NCBI RefSeq assembly: GCF_028858725.1
Contig: NC_084761.1
Location: forward strand, 24,892,501-24,956,500
Length of the DNA stretch: 64,000 nucleotides
DNA from: Colius striatus
Lineage: Eukaryota; Chordata; Aves; Coliiformes; Coliidae
Direction of reading: 5' to 3'
Shown here: positions 1-13,272 of the stretch, in pieces
How positions within the stretch are numbered: position 1 is the first letter of the stretch
Layout: the number at the start of each line of letters is the position of its first letter
Position numbers and translations under genes: made by a program
Notes under the pieces: generated by a model
What the model saw: only the letters and a program-made list of their open reading frames with translations
Databases searched by the model: none
What the model was told of the DNA's origin: nothing

Positions 1-3000
1 CCCAAGTGTCAAAAAAATATCACTGTGCTGTGATTTCAGTATCTCTGAGGCTTGGCCACAAATTCGGTAACCAGGATGCAAAATGGTCATATTAGCATAG
101 GCAACCTGTCCACGCATGGTCATTTATACTTGTGGGAAACGTGTTATCCTCTGATGTGTTGCAGGGCTCTGGAGAACTACACTGAAGGTAGATGCAATCC
201 CTCTGACAACATGGGGGCTGCATTTGCTCCCAGGTCACTTCACATGCAGGTGACTACATCTATACTTCTCAGTCCTTTGCAGCATTTTGACTTCTCTCCA
301 GCTCTTGATATCTGTCATTTCTAGCCACAAAGGAACTTCAGCACTTAGCTAAGATCTAAACTGCCAGTGCCACTGCAAGGAATTTTAGTGTAAGGAAACA
401 CATGATGCATTAGCAGTTTTTCTCTTCCCCCTGCTCTCCCCATCAATACCTAGACTTCCATTCTATTCTGTTGCTGAATCACTAGAGGTAACTTACTTGG
501 TTCACAGAGGTCTTAAGTTTCTGCAGCTCTTGTTCCAGTCAGTGTAAAATGTTTGGACTATCAGCAAATTGAGCAATTAACTTCCTTCTGCTTCAGTTCC
601 CACATCCATAAAATGGGAGCAATTATTGCTTCTTTCCTACACGAAAACTGCTGAAAACCTCCTTTTTCCTATAGACCACAGTACTCTGTCATTATCCTAG
701 GTCCGTTTTATCCAGTGTTACCACTGCTCTTCTGTTTCATTAAGCAATCAGATCAGTGAGCTGTAAGTCCTCAGAACTCTTCCTACTCACCCACCTTCCC
801 ACACAGCTGTTTATGCCACAAGCTGAGGACACCTGTTCTGCTGCAGCAGAAGAGAGGTAAGACAGTGAAAAAGGAAACTCTGAAGAGAGCTTATTCAGGA
901 GTAATAGGGATGTAAAAACTATCTTAACCAGCATGATAATTACAAGGAAATAGCAGGAAGATCTACACCACGATTAGGTAGGAGGTGGCCCTGCCAGTAA
1001 ATATGATAGTCCAAACAGGCTCTGCTCAGCAGCTCTTTTGCTGTAAAAATATTATTGCACTGAAGTGAAATTTTTTGGCCTCACTCCAGTGACAACTGAG
1101 GCAGGCTGTTGTTGCTTGGGAAAAAAATTTTCCTCAATGCAATGGAAGCAGCTACTTCCTACTGGAGAGAAAATTCAGCAGAAGTATCTCTTTGTTCTTG
1201 TAGTCTGGAGTGAACCTTGATTTCTCTCCCTGCTGTCAAAAAAAGGAACACTCTGCAAATGAGATCTTAGCAGCAGACAGTGGTTTGACTATATGCTGCT
1301 TTGGTCTGGCATACTGCTTATGAAACAGTAGACCTTTTCTTACAGCTATAAGACCTTCTGGCTTTACTCTGAGTCAGATAAGTTCACCTAAAACAACTAG
1401 TCAGAGTGTATAGATTTTATTGCTAGAATCTACTGGGCATCTCAGAAATCCTGACACTACAGGCTAAGAGTACAAGATGAAAATCAATAATGAAAACATT
1501 TTGATAATTAGACTGCCAAGCAGAAATCCTAACAGAACATATGTAGATATTCAAATATACTTTTGATGTGTAATGCATCAGCCCTTTGGCACCCAATATA
1601 CTGGAAAGAAAACATCTATAGTTTGCAGAAACAGAATACAGACTAGCCTTAGGCAGATAGTGCTCCAACTGCTAGACTCTTCCTGCCTTGTCGCTGACAC
1701 TGTTACCTTATAAAGCAACACTGGGCAGCAATCAAGTAGGGCTGTTATTCACCACTAATTCAGCAAAGGAAAAGAAATGAATGAGCTTTCCCAGGTTGCA
1801 GTACTTCCAGATTGTCTCTCAAAGGGCTGCATCAATTACTGTCACTTATTTGTCAGCAGTATGCCATGATTAATTGGTGAGATCCACATTTTTGCGTGCC
1901 TTACGTCACACATGGCTCTGCTCCCCCATCTGTTTTTATTGGTGTTATAGACCAAAACGTTCCACACCATGTACCTTGTCAAAGATATATTGATGTCTCA
2001 CAATGGGCCCAAGCTAAAACAACTTCAAACCCTACAGATTACCTAAATGTGCTGAAAATAAAGACATCGAGAAGTGACTGAAAGATTTAGTAGGGCTGAA
2101 AGTTGAGACGCAAAAAAGAGCAACAGACTTAAAGCTTTCTTAAGCAAAACGAGAATGTTATGTTGGCAGAATAAGGGAATTTGTTGTCATTACTAAAGTA
2201 TGTGGCAAATTCAGAAGTAGCTCTTTACAAAAAAACCCTAAACATTTACAAAGTGAAGTGTTACTTAGTAAGAACAAGTATGTCAAAAACAGACTTAAGT
2301 TTCAGTTCCCGACATCCTTACTTTCCTGTTTCGGATGGTGTTTGATTGCCTTTTCCTTATTTTCTAAAAAACATATGCATCTCGTGGATTTTCACAAGTC
2401 CAACATACATTTAAATGTTTCCTTGGAGAATGTATGTACATACCCATGCATCTGTTAGGTAGTGAGTAAAAAACCATATATATAAATGTACTAAAGAGCA
2501 GCACAGTAGGATCACATATGCCAACACACAAACTTATGGTTATGACTATAATAAAGGCTTAATCATCAAAACAGCATTCAATATTTATGTGGTTGTTTTT
2601 ATTTGTAGAGATGAACGTGCTTTAAAAAAGAAGTAATTAAACAAATATTATTTCCATTCTTGCCTTGACAGACATCAGGACTTTTTATACATCTTGTGAT
2701 CCCTGTCATCTCTCTGAGAGCTGCTACTTAGAAATCATGACATTTTCAGATTCCGAGTTTTGATCTTTTAAAATATATTTTCTCTCTCCTGGCTGAAGAA
2801 AAAGGTAAAATATCCAAAATCTTCATGTTCAGCCTGTGGAATCCACACATTTTTAGAATTAATTTCCTTAGAGACACAAGATCCATTTCAGAAGATACTG
2901 TGAGGGACTCTGTTGCACTATTCCCACTGGGAGAGCTATTACTGGGATCAATAAATTATAACAATTACCCTCTCAACATGTAAGTGCTTTTATAGAAACA

Positions 3001-3639
3001 GAGCCTTCTGATAAGCTTTTTCTCCTTCAGCTCAGAATTCTGGTGTTAAACAGAGAAGAAATAAAAGCACAGAAAAGAGAACCACCAGCCTTACTTGTCA
3101 AAACCAAGTTTTCAGTTCCAAGAGATGTAAATGAACTGTCAAATACAAATAGTACTAAATAAAACTAATGAAATTTTACTGCCATTTCCATACATGTCAC
3201 AGTATGATAACAGCATCTTGCTGGGTCCAGCAGTTGTGGTCTATGTGATCTCTGCCAAAGAATTAGCATAAGCTTACTTCAATGCCTCTGTCTTTCAGTT
3301 TATATCTGTTGTTTTGCTACTCGTAATAGCAAGGTACTAAAGTGATCTCTGAAGCCTCTGCCATAATACTGCAGGTGTGAAAATAACAACAGACACCATG
3401 AAAAGAAAAAAAAAAAAAGCAACAAAACCAAATATTGATCTGAGAAATAACTAAGATTAGGAACCAGGTCTACTGGAGGCAGCAACACCACACAATAAAA
3501 GCTTAGATAGCAACAACAAATGAATTTTCATAGTCTTTGAATATTTTTGCTACTTTCTCAAACATAAACAGAAAAATTCTTCACTGACTTCACACAAATA
3601 ATGCAAACAAACACAGAGGAATAAGATTAAGAAGATGGC

Positions 3640-3960
3640 CATGCTTTTGCGATGGCTATACACCATGACTGCATAGAGGTTATCACAATATTGACACTGT
3701 CTATACTCATCCTGTGCTGCTCTGCAGAACAGAACAATGCCTGTCTCCGAGAGATCTGTGCTTCACCTAAAGGTCTACTGGTCCCAGCAGGCAGGTCCCA
3801 AGTCTTGCGGCGTAGAGGTTGCCATCTCGCAGGTGCCATCAGCACCTTGGACAGTGAGAACCTGAGCCGAATACATGGCACATGCCATTGCGTAGCCTCA
3901 GGTACCTCTGTCTGCCATGCTTGTTGAGCTCTTGACAGCAGCAGTGGTAGAAAAGTGAAG
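3640..3960. other. CpG/GC-richer island with overlapping open frames, origin unknown
   Basis: Within AT-rich flanking DNA this block has at least six CpG dinucleotides and a higher GC content. Open frames cover it on both strands (3652-3927 plus, 3627-3968 minus). Neither protein has a domain I recognise. It could be a decayed retroelement or pseudogene piece, a non-coding RNA exon or a regulatory element. The sequence alone does not decide. Confidence 0.3.
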
Positions 3961-5015
3961 TAGGGCACATCCAGACTTTTGTCTTTACCTCCATTTTGTT
4001 ATGAAGCCCTTCAGTCTGCTCCTCCAGAGTGCCTCCTCCTCCTTGGAAACCTGCAACCTCCAAGAATTCACTTTTCACACTCATTTTTTAATTTCCAACT
4101 TTGACCCCATGCTATTTATTCCACCTTTATTGTCCTTTGACTATTATAATTTACAAGACAAAAGAGGTGATCTAAATTATTTTGCATTGACCACTATATT
4201 GCCACAACAATACAGTCTGACAGGTCATTTTACATTAGCTGAGCTTTTCTGACTCCAGCTGCACACTATGAACTAACGCACATTTTCCTCTTAACTCTAG
4301 AGCAAAACTGAAAAATGCATTGGCTTAAATAGTAGAAACACAACGAAAGTGAAGTAGAACTTGAATGACTCAGAAAACCACAAAGTGTATACATAATGCT
4401 TTTAATATCTGGGCCCTGGATTTCATTTTTAATGCATTATACTACCTTGCAGGCTTACGCATACTAATCCTCCTGGATGCATTCAGCACAGGTAGTGATC
4501 CCTGGCCTCCAGCTTTGAAGCAATCTACTACTACTGCATGCCCCGCAATATTTTAGACAGAAATCACAGGTCATATTGGCAAAGTGTTATGCTGTAGAAG
4601 GCTCTGATGTGTTCGCCTTACGACCTTAGTAAAAGTTCCCAAAGCTTTGAATAAATCAGTAGCATTTCATATGCCTTGTCATTATCTTTCAATTCATGGT
4701 TTCCTGAGACAATCAAATTTGGAGAGCAATTGCGTGGCAGTAGGGATATGAGAAATGAGAACAACATGTAGAAGCTGTTAGTTATGGCTGTTTGACAAAT
4801 ATGGTATTAAAACAGTGCAAAAGAACTACCCAAACCATAAGGTAGGTAGAACAATTCTTAGTCAAACACCACACTCAGAAGAAATGCAGCAGAATCCCCG
4901 AACATGTACTCCCATGTGCTTTTTTTCTAGATAATGCAAATTATTTGTAAGATCATTTGAAAGACTTGTACTCTTAAAACCCTGATGAATCTACAGTATT
5001 TACCACATTTAAAAT

Positions 5016-5029
5016 CCACAAGAGGGCAG
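5016..5029 (+). promoter_or_regulatory. CTCF-like motif (CCACAAGAGGGCAG)
   Basis: The 14-mer matches the CTCF core pattern CCASYAGRKGGCR at all positions but one (A in place of the pyrimidine). It lies about 10.7 kb beyond the PRDM5 stop in otherwise featureless flanking DNA, a plausible place for an insulator site. A single motif match is weak evidence. Confidence 0.3.
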
Positions 5030-7586
5030 AAGCATGGGTAAACTGGTGAATGTAAAAGGAGACACACATATAGACAGTAGAGAAAAAGACGCACACATAT
5101 GTGTGTTTTAATTTTTAAGTTTTAAGGTAGAGGAAACTAGATTTGTAGTTGCATTTAGATTCCTGACTGCATTAACTTAAACAAATAACCTTGCGATACC
5201 GTGAAAATATGAACCCTATTGACCAGGTTCAGGCAATTACTTATTTGTTCTGAATTCAGCCTGCTTTGGTTCCACAGATAGTCAAAATTACTACAATTTA
5301 GTAATTCATATTTGTTCACTGATTTCAGCTGGAAAGACATTAATCGCTGCCAATGACATAATGGCTTAAAAATACACAGAGGAAGTCTGCATCCCCAGCT
5401 TGGCAGAGCTACAATCGGTTTGTACAACAGCTAACTTAACTCAGATAGAGTTGCAACTGGAGAGTTGGGTTTCTCACATACAGTATCTCATGCCGTTTGC
5501 TGACAGGACAAAATCATCCTGACTGACTTGGAAGTCTAAAACTAATCTTCGGAAGACATTCATGTATTTCGGGTTACAGCCATAATTAGACTTACTCCCA
5601 GACATTCTTTCACCCAACAGAACTTACAGTCTCACTGTAGATGCCAAGATCCATCTTGTAAAACATATGGCAAGTGTAGAAAAACAAAGTGCAAGGAGGC
5701 AGTTGACTCACGTAATCAGTATAAAGTCAGAAGAATGATTAGGCACTTCATTTCAAAGCAGGTAAGCACCTACCTGATTAGGTATTCTCTAAATCCTGTT
5801 CTCTGTGGTCCCCAAGTAAGGACACAATTAGCCATGAGAGAAACCTCCCAACTGCAGTTTCTCTATTAATGTAATCATTATCTAGAAGATGAAAAAATTG
5901 TTTCCAGTTTTCACTCTTTTCTATTAAAGTAAGCACTGTAATGTTGCTATTTTGGGAATTCAAGTCACAGGGCCAATATGTGTTAGACATATAACTCACA
6001 CTTTGGATAAGTATTTTCATAGACAGGCATGCTTCTGTTAGCCTGCAGACATGGAAGCATGTGTTGTTCAATGAACCTCATCAAGGAAAGCCATTCTTAA
6101 GACTGTCAGGTTTTCCTCATAGATGCAAGACAGAGACAAACTCTTTTCAGACTAACATGCAGAGCAGGTTTTCATCCTTTCCAATATAAAGGTGGAGCTG
6201 ATTTGTCTTGTTCAGTCATTATGTAAAACTCATCATATTCATAACATCTCTTTCCTACTGTGTATGGACACGCATGCATATATATGTGAACAATTTAACT
6301 TAAATATATTGCCTGTGTCTACTGCAAACAGTGAACTGCACAACCACACACTTGCATGGGTATTGACTAGAGTAATTATTTTTTCTTACATCAATATAAG
6401 CGAATTTCCCAAAGCAAAATTAAAGAAGTATGAGAAGAACAAAACATTTTCCTTTTTTTTTTTTTCAGGCTACATATTGACAAAATCTACAGCAGCTGTG
6501 GATTTACCTAAGGTAAATCCAAAACGGACACAGACCCAAGGACTCATCTGTGATCTATTTTGCTCAGTTTCTAGAAAATGTTTTTCTTTATGTCTCAGTT
6601 TTCTCAAAGCATGGTATGAGGGATATCAACTAGAAAAAAAGAGATAGTAAAAACAGTCACTTTATCCAACAGACACCTGCTTTTAGAAAAAGCAAAGGCA
6701 AATGCCACAGTTACTTTGAGTGCACAGCAAATATGTAGCTCTAATTTCATTTCGAATAAGTGACTTTTTAAGTTGTTTTTAACAACTTTTTCTGAAAATA
6801 TCTTTTGAAGCAAAACACTGAAGTATTTATCCCCTATTGATACAGAGATGAACTACAGATAAAATGAACAACAGTCTTGTGGATGTGACAGTAGCCCATA
6901 TCTTGCTGGACTCTAATTTAAGAAACAGCAGAGTCAATCACAGGAAACTTACAATCACAGAATTAACTGCTGCGTGGGCTTTCATATACATAATGGAAGC
7001 TACCAGCATTTTTGAAAGAAGTCTGCTAGGAAACACACATACATTAAGTCTTCTTTGGTCTAATAAATTTATTCACCTTACCAATAACTTGATACAATGA
7101 TTAGTACTATGCTCAGCAATAACAATTCACAATCATGACTGATTCGGGAATCTGACTATTAATTTCCTATTTCTGGAAAAATCTTGCCTTGTAAAATTTA
7201 ACTGGAAACTGGTTGTTTTACTGGCTAAGAACTGTATTTCTGCCTATTAATGGCATTTTAATTTTGATGAATGGGACACGATTGAATGGGAGAACACTGT
7301 CTCCTACTGTCAGTCTTTTAAAAAGAAATTAGATCAAGAGTTAATCCTAAAAAATAAAGATATACCAGTATATACATAATAAAGTCCTTATGCTAATATG
7401 ACTCAAAAATCGCACCCTATCCACTATTCATACTGAGCAATCACATGGCTTGCAGCTGACAGAATGAAATCTAAGTAGGATGACTCTTTGTAAGACTTGT
7501 TGATTTAGAAAGCTTCAGCTGAAAGGGCTAATACTTTATATTGTCACCAAAATATACAGCAGAAATGTACCTCTCTGGTACAAAGC

Positions 7587-7640
7587 AAAGGCACGAAGTT
7601 ATACCAGTGAAAACAGTAAAGGCACTAAGTTATACCAGAG
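7587..7640. repeat. short tandem duplication, 31-bp period
   Basis: Two adjacent copies start at 7587 and 7618 with AAAGGCAC(G/T)AAGTTATACCAG. The first copy runs 31 bp and the second decays after about 23 bp. This is a minor local duplication with no coding content. Confidence 0.75.
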
Positions 7641-10600
7641 GAAATCAACAGGCAGCACCTCTGCCATGTCTCCAGTGATTAGCTGTGTAATGTTCAGTTT
7701 TGGGGTATCATGGAAGGCCTGCTTTCTACACACTGATTTTTAGAATCGGGATTAAAAAAAGTCCAAATCTTTAATTTCATAGCTTTTTTCCCATTCCAAT
7801 CCTCATTTGAATTCTGAAGTCACATCGAAACCTTACTTATCTTACTATAATTGCTAAGCTAAGGAAAAGTAACAAAGCAATGAGAAATCACCACTTCCAG
7901 CCATCCTTGCTGCACTGTAAAGAAGTGGACAGAAGAATTTATAGAAGGTTTGTTTTGTAGGTCAGTACAGCTGGCCTCATTCAGAGATCTAATATAGGGC
8001 TTGTTGATTTTACAGTCCTTTTCTATATTGAAGAGCTCAGTCTAGCCTTGTCACCCCACATAAACGTTTTGAACATGAGCAAGGAAATAGTTTAGAAAGA
8101 GATAACCTCACCTGCCTAGCTAACCAGTAACTACCCTTAAGGAAGAAGAAATTTTCCATAGCACTCATTTAAGCAAGAGTCTTAGGCCAGATCACTAAAA
8201 ACTGTAGGACTTTTCTCTGAGACACACAGAGCGAGTTTAGAAAACAAAAGTATAGGAAAAAAATTAATGGAAGGTGTTCTTACGCGATTCGAGGCTGTTA
8301 AAATCACAAGAAAGGATATGAAAGCTCAGGCCTCGGCAGCTTTTGCCCAGAATAACTAAGTAATTCAATAACTTTTCTTTCTGTAAATGCAAAACAGTAG
8401 AAAATGTCCACTACATAAGCTGTCAGTGTCATCTGACAAGATTTAGTTAGCATAAACTAAATACTGTTGTTAGAGCCTGATGGAAAGACAGCAACTAACC
8501 CTAGTTAGAAAGAGCAAGCTCCACTAAACAAACACAAAAAAGGTGCATCTTGTTTATTTGTAAAGATTAGAATAGTTTTAATTAAATAAGTTTTCAGTAA
8601 TTTAGTTCTAAGCAATAAGGGAAGAAACCAAAGCAAAAGTGAGATCTGTAATCACAAACCTTTTCTTCTGCGGGCAAAGGGCTTTTATTATTTCATCTCA
8701 CCAGTTTCCATCCCCAGTCTTCCAACTATGAAACTGAACGAATTGTATACAGATGTAGAAGACAATGTACAGAAGATTCCTTCTGTTTTTTCTCACAGCA
8801 TAAATGACCTATATTAAGAAAGTCGGCATATACTAGACAAATGGACTTCCATAGAATCATACTTCCATGTTTCAAAACATTTAGAAAAAAAGATAGCATT
8901 TTGTGAAATAACTGTCATGTTTCTGAACTTGCAAAGTAGATTTATGACCTACCTCGAATTTGGCAGAAAAGTTTGTTAAAGAACATTTTAAAGTCTGAGG
9001 TATGACACAGAAAATGACCAAAATATTCATACCAAAGAGTTAAACTGGATAATACTGCAGTGAAAGTCTCTTATCCAGGAGCAACATTACCTGTTGTAAG
9101 CACTTCCAGGTTTGTTTGAACAGCTGTTAAACTGGACATGAACTTACTGATTTAAGGGTTTACAGTCTTTTCCTTGTAGAATTATAACCAAAAAAACAGT
9201 CATCCTGCAAACACAAACCAACTTTTATTAATGGTTCCTTCTTGCTGAATGCCCGTCTTGAAAAAGAACCCAGCAATGAAAACAATCACTCTTCAATACT
9301 GTTCAGTGAACAACATGTTGCTTCCCTGAGCAACAGCAAATGGAACAAGAAGATTGTGGACCTGTTATTCACAGTTTATTACTTGTTAGATTTACCTGAT
9401 GCTAGCTGTTGTACAAACATACTGGGAGACAGTTTCATTACTTCAGTGATTTTATAGCTAAAGGGTATGAACATATGATCAATGATATTTAAGTAAAGCT
9501 GTTTAAGTTAACACCAGAGCTAGCCATGTATTTGCTTGTGAAGCAAGATATGTATGTCTCAAGAAACTGACACAATGTAATAATAAAAGGCTACAGTTTT
9601 GTCCAATTGTTCTATTTTTCTTTAAAATACAAGAAATATCTAATTCCAACTGGGACATTTTCTGGTTATTCGTAGCCACATTAAATTCACAGGCTTCAAA
9701 TACTGGTTTCCTCATCAGGTCTTACTACTCTCTAAGTAATTATCAAGCAATGCTCCTATTATTATTACTACATTCAAAACAATAGCTAAGCAATGGTAAG
9801 TGCAAGTGGCTATATAAGCAGAAGAGAGATATTTTGTCTTGAAGAGCTCAGAGGATAATGAGGGGAGAAACAGTGATGCAAGGGAAAGAGGAAAACAGTG
9901 GTGTAGCAGTTTGTACAAGAGGCAGTCAGTCAACAAGCAGATCCCAGAATACAGTATTTGCATGCTTCAGAGTTCCTGAGACATCTTCTATCCTGGGCCT
10001 CACTCTTGTTCCGAAGAACGAAAATGTTAATAGAGATGTGGCTTCTAAGACGACTCTCAGCTAAACATAACTTGTTTTATTTTTAAAGATGAAGGTTGCA
10101 ATTCTCTTCTCAATTGCACTCAATTGACTCTATTGACTCAAATAGCAACTGTTTTCCATCTGTGCTAAGATCTGTACAGAACTGAGTTACCAGGACTCCT
10201 TACCACTACATTGTTCAGAAAAATCTTAGGAATGTAATCAAATTTCCAAATTTACTCAAATTCCACTGGTTTCCAGGAGCAAACAGAATCAGACTTAAAA
10301 GCTCTACAAAGTGTGATCTCACCTTTTCAGGCTAGGCTGTCTTTTATATATCTGACCTACATAACACATTATGCATATGCATGCATACCTCTCTGTGAAA
10401 TGCTTTCAGATCACATAATTTCAAAAACCTAGGTGGCAACTCTTACTAACTTTCTCTTTCTTAAATTGAAGAATATTGCATTACTGTAGACTTTCTTCAG
10501 GTTAGTTGCTGGATGGACCTCACAGTCTTACAGATTAAGACCAAGATGTTTTGTTTTCTTTCTTTGGAAACATCCTATCTGAGATTTCAGCTTTATATAG

Positions 10601-11028
10601 TAGAAAGGTGGTAGGTATCTACATTATTTACTTGAATTAAACAGCTTCAGTTTGTATGTACAATGCACCTCAAATACTTTTCAAAAATGCACTGTTTAAA
10701 TAATTTCTCAAAATTCTATTCTACTCAATGTCACAAAGAGACTGAGCAGTGAGAATCCTCTTAGGACTTGACTCCAGTTACAACCAATCATTGTAAGTGC
10801 ACAATGACTGTGTTAACCAAAATTACAGTAAGAGCGGTGAAAAGTTCCACTTGAAAATGAACACAGGTCTCAATAACACATTTCTTGCCCACTCCTGCTT
10901 CACACTCAAATCAAAGGGGTGTTGGTTTTGTTTAACCTACAAAGCACTTACCACCACTTTCAAGGTGGACATCAAAACACATTACCACATACATTCCTAC
11001 CACTATCTTACTATCCTTACATCTTACT

Positions 11029-11069
11029 ATCTAGATTTTTCTGAGGTGAAAATCTAGATTTTTCTGAGG
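11029..11069. repeat. 18-bp direct repeat, 23-bp spacing
   Basis: ATCTAGATTTTTCTGAGG occurs at 11029-11046 and again, identical, at 11052-11069, separated by TGAAA. This indicates a recent local duplication. Confidence 0.85.
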
Positions 11070-12829
11070 CCTGGGACATACCCAGTGATGGAGATGCAAG
11101 AGTATTTTCTCATCTACCTCAGTTGAAGCCCACAGAGACTAACAGACTATCAAGCCTCTCCTCCACTTGTGACATAGGTGATTGTTTCCCCTGGTTTCTC
11201 CTTTTGTAACATGAGAGGTAGCTGAGGTTAGCAAACTCAGAGAAACATGCTACTTGAACATAACAAATAATAGGGCTCATGAAGTGACAGCATAGCAGCA
11301 AATGCTTTGCACACACTGAGTTAGTCGGTATACTGTCTGCGCTTGTTCATAGGATATTATGGGTTCAGCACCAGCTTACAAGGGAACAAGGATGGGAGAC
11401 AAAACAGACTAAAAAAATAGATAGTATTAGAAAAGAATTAGGACTAGCAGTCCTAGGTTGACATGTTCAACGAATCATCTTTCAGGTCAAGGAAACTGTT
11501 TATCAGTGACAACTTTTCAGCTGTTATTGCACATCCCTAAACTGCTCCATATTCTTCATGTGCCACAGTAACTGCTCTCATATTTTGAGCTAGCACTAGC
11601 CTAAAAACCCAGATAGGGAGATTTAAAATCTCACTGTGAATGGAATCCCCATACTGTGTGAAGAGTATTTATGTAACTGAACTCAAAACATTGTATTACA
11701 CTCTGGTCATACGTCAACAATAACATACTGAGCTCCTCCACCTCTAGAAGTGATCCTTCAGAGGGATTATTATGCTAAGTCTTTTAAACTGAAAAATTAA
11801 AATAAACTACAGTCAGAGGTCTTTGAAGAATAATGGTATTGGTACATATTGACACAAATGCAGAGCATTAAAGGTTCCAATTTAAAACATAGACTAGAAA
11901 CATCTCCTCATAACAACATCACAAATGAGATAACAGAACATACTAATTGCTTTGACTACAGTATGTCTGGACATTCAAATATAACGATAGAAAAAATGTC
12001 TGGCATATATGTTAACTTACACTGTATCCTCCTTTGTCTGACTTCTAATTATAACTTGCTAACTTAAACTAAAGAATGCATCAAATTCTTACCCAATCAT
12101 ATAAGACTAACCAGAATTATAAATATTCTTTTCACTTTTTAATGTTGTCAAATTAATTATTTGCATCAGCTTTTGGCCATACATCTGTTCTGAATGGAAT
12201 GTAAAAGAACAAGCGAGTTTGCTGCTGTTCCTAACATCAGAGATGGAGTTCTCACCAAGAGGATTTAACTGTAACGGAAAAAGAAACAGAACAAACTGAA
12301 TGCTATGACCTGCAGAAAATTATACAGCATAGAGGGGGAAAAAATAGCAACCTTCTGAAGTTTCAGTGACTACATATTATTTCAAGAGTATCTCTAGCTT
12401 TTCATGTAGTGCTGCATGGCACAACATTCCATGGAAAAGTCAGTATTTTAACCAGTGATGAATTTTTCCAGTCTGTCACAGTAGACATTAAAACAAAAAA
12501 AACCCATACAAACACACACAAAGACCTTTAAACTAACAGGTTTTGATTCCTTATTTCTCATAATCAGATGAAGGGGAATTTCTCTATCTTTTCCAATGTC
12601 AAACCAATTGGAAAATTGACAGTGGAAATTTTTACTCAAAGAAGAAGCCTTTGCCAGTTTAGGCTTTTTTTCATTGGTTTAGGTTTTTTGCAGGGGAGTT
12701 ATTAAAAAAGTTATTACCAAATAGAAACATATTGCATAATGGTAAATCTGTATAGTATATAAACTCAATTATACAGTTCATCAACATGAATTCAGTAATC
12801 TGAATCATATTACCTCCAACTGTAAGAAA

Positions 12830-13040
12830 CTCAAGCACCTTGTGGAACAAGCAGGCTAGTTCCTTGCTTGTTCCCTGTGCTGTTGAAACACCTGCAGCTG
12901 CTGAGCCAGGTGCGGGCTCTGCTAGGAACTCAAGCAAATCTGCAGCAGCTTTCACCCACAAGGAAAGTTCCAGGAGGACAATATCCAACAGTCATCACCT
13001 GGAGTTGGGCTTCAACCTCCTGCACCTACTTCTTGTGTTT
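12830..13040. other. GC-richer island in 3' flank, unidentified
   Basis: This block is rich in GCAGCTG-type words, with overlapping open frames on both strands (12840-13103 and 12868-13128 plus, 12671-12988 minus). None of the translations is recognisable. It stands out against the AT-rich surroundings and may be an old transposon or pseudogene remnant. It lies just left of a CR1 fragment at 13194. Confidence 0.25.
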
Positions 13041-13193
13041 CCCATCAAAATCTTTTACTTGCATATTGACCCTGTCTATCCCTTGTTCTACAAAAGCCAC
13101 TAACAAGATCAAAGCTTCAGTTAGTTAACTGTTGCTACTGTTTACATACAGCATGATTGGTCTTAATATGCAACTGTAATTTATCCAGAAATA

Positions 13194-13272
13194 ATTATAG
13201 AATCATAGAATTGTTACGGTTGAAAAAGACCTTTAAGATCAAAAAAGTGCATCTTCCTCTTCATGTACTGAC
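13194..13272 (-). mobile_element. CR1 LINE 3'-end fragment, degraded
   Basis: On the plus strand the block opens with ATAGAATCATAGAATTGTTA and continues GGTTGAAAAAGACCTTTAAGATC. This is the reverse complement of the avian CR1 3' end. The right part is eroded. It is a non-autonomous 5'-truncated copy with no ORF. Confidence 0.8.

Noticed and set aside
6192..6647. 151-codon open frame on the plus strand
   Set aside because: Low-complexity, Leu/Phe/Ser-rich, includes a homopolymer-encoded Phe run from a T tract, no domain, no splice or promoter support. This length is expected by chance over 64 kb of AT-rich DNA.
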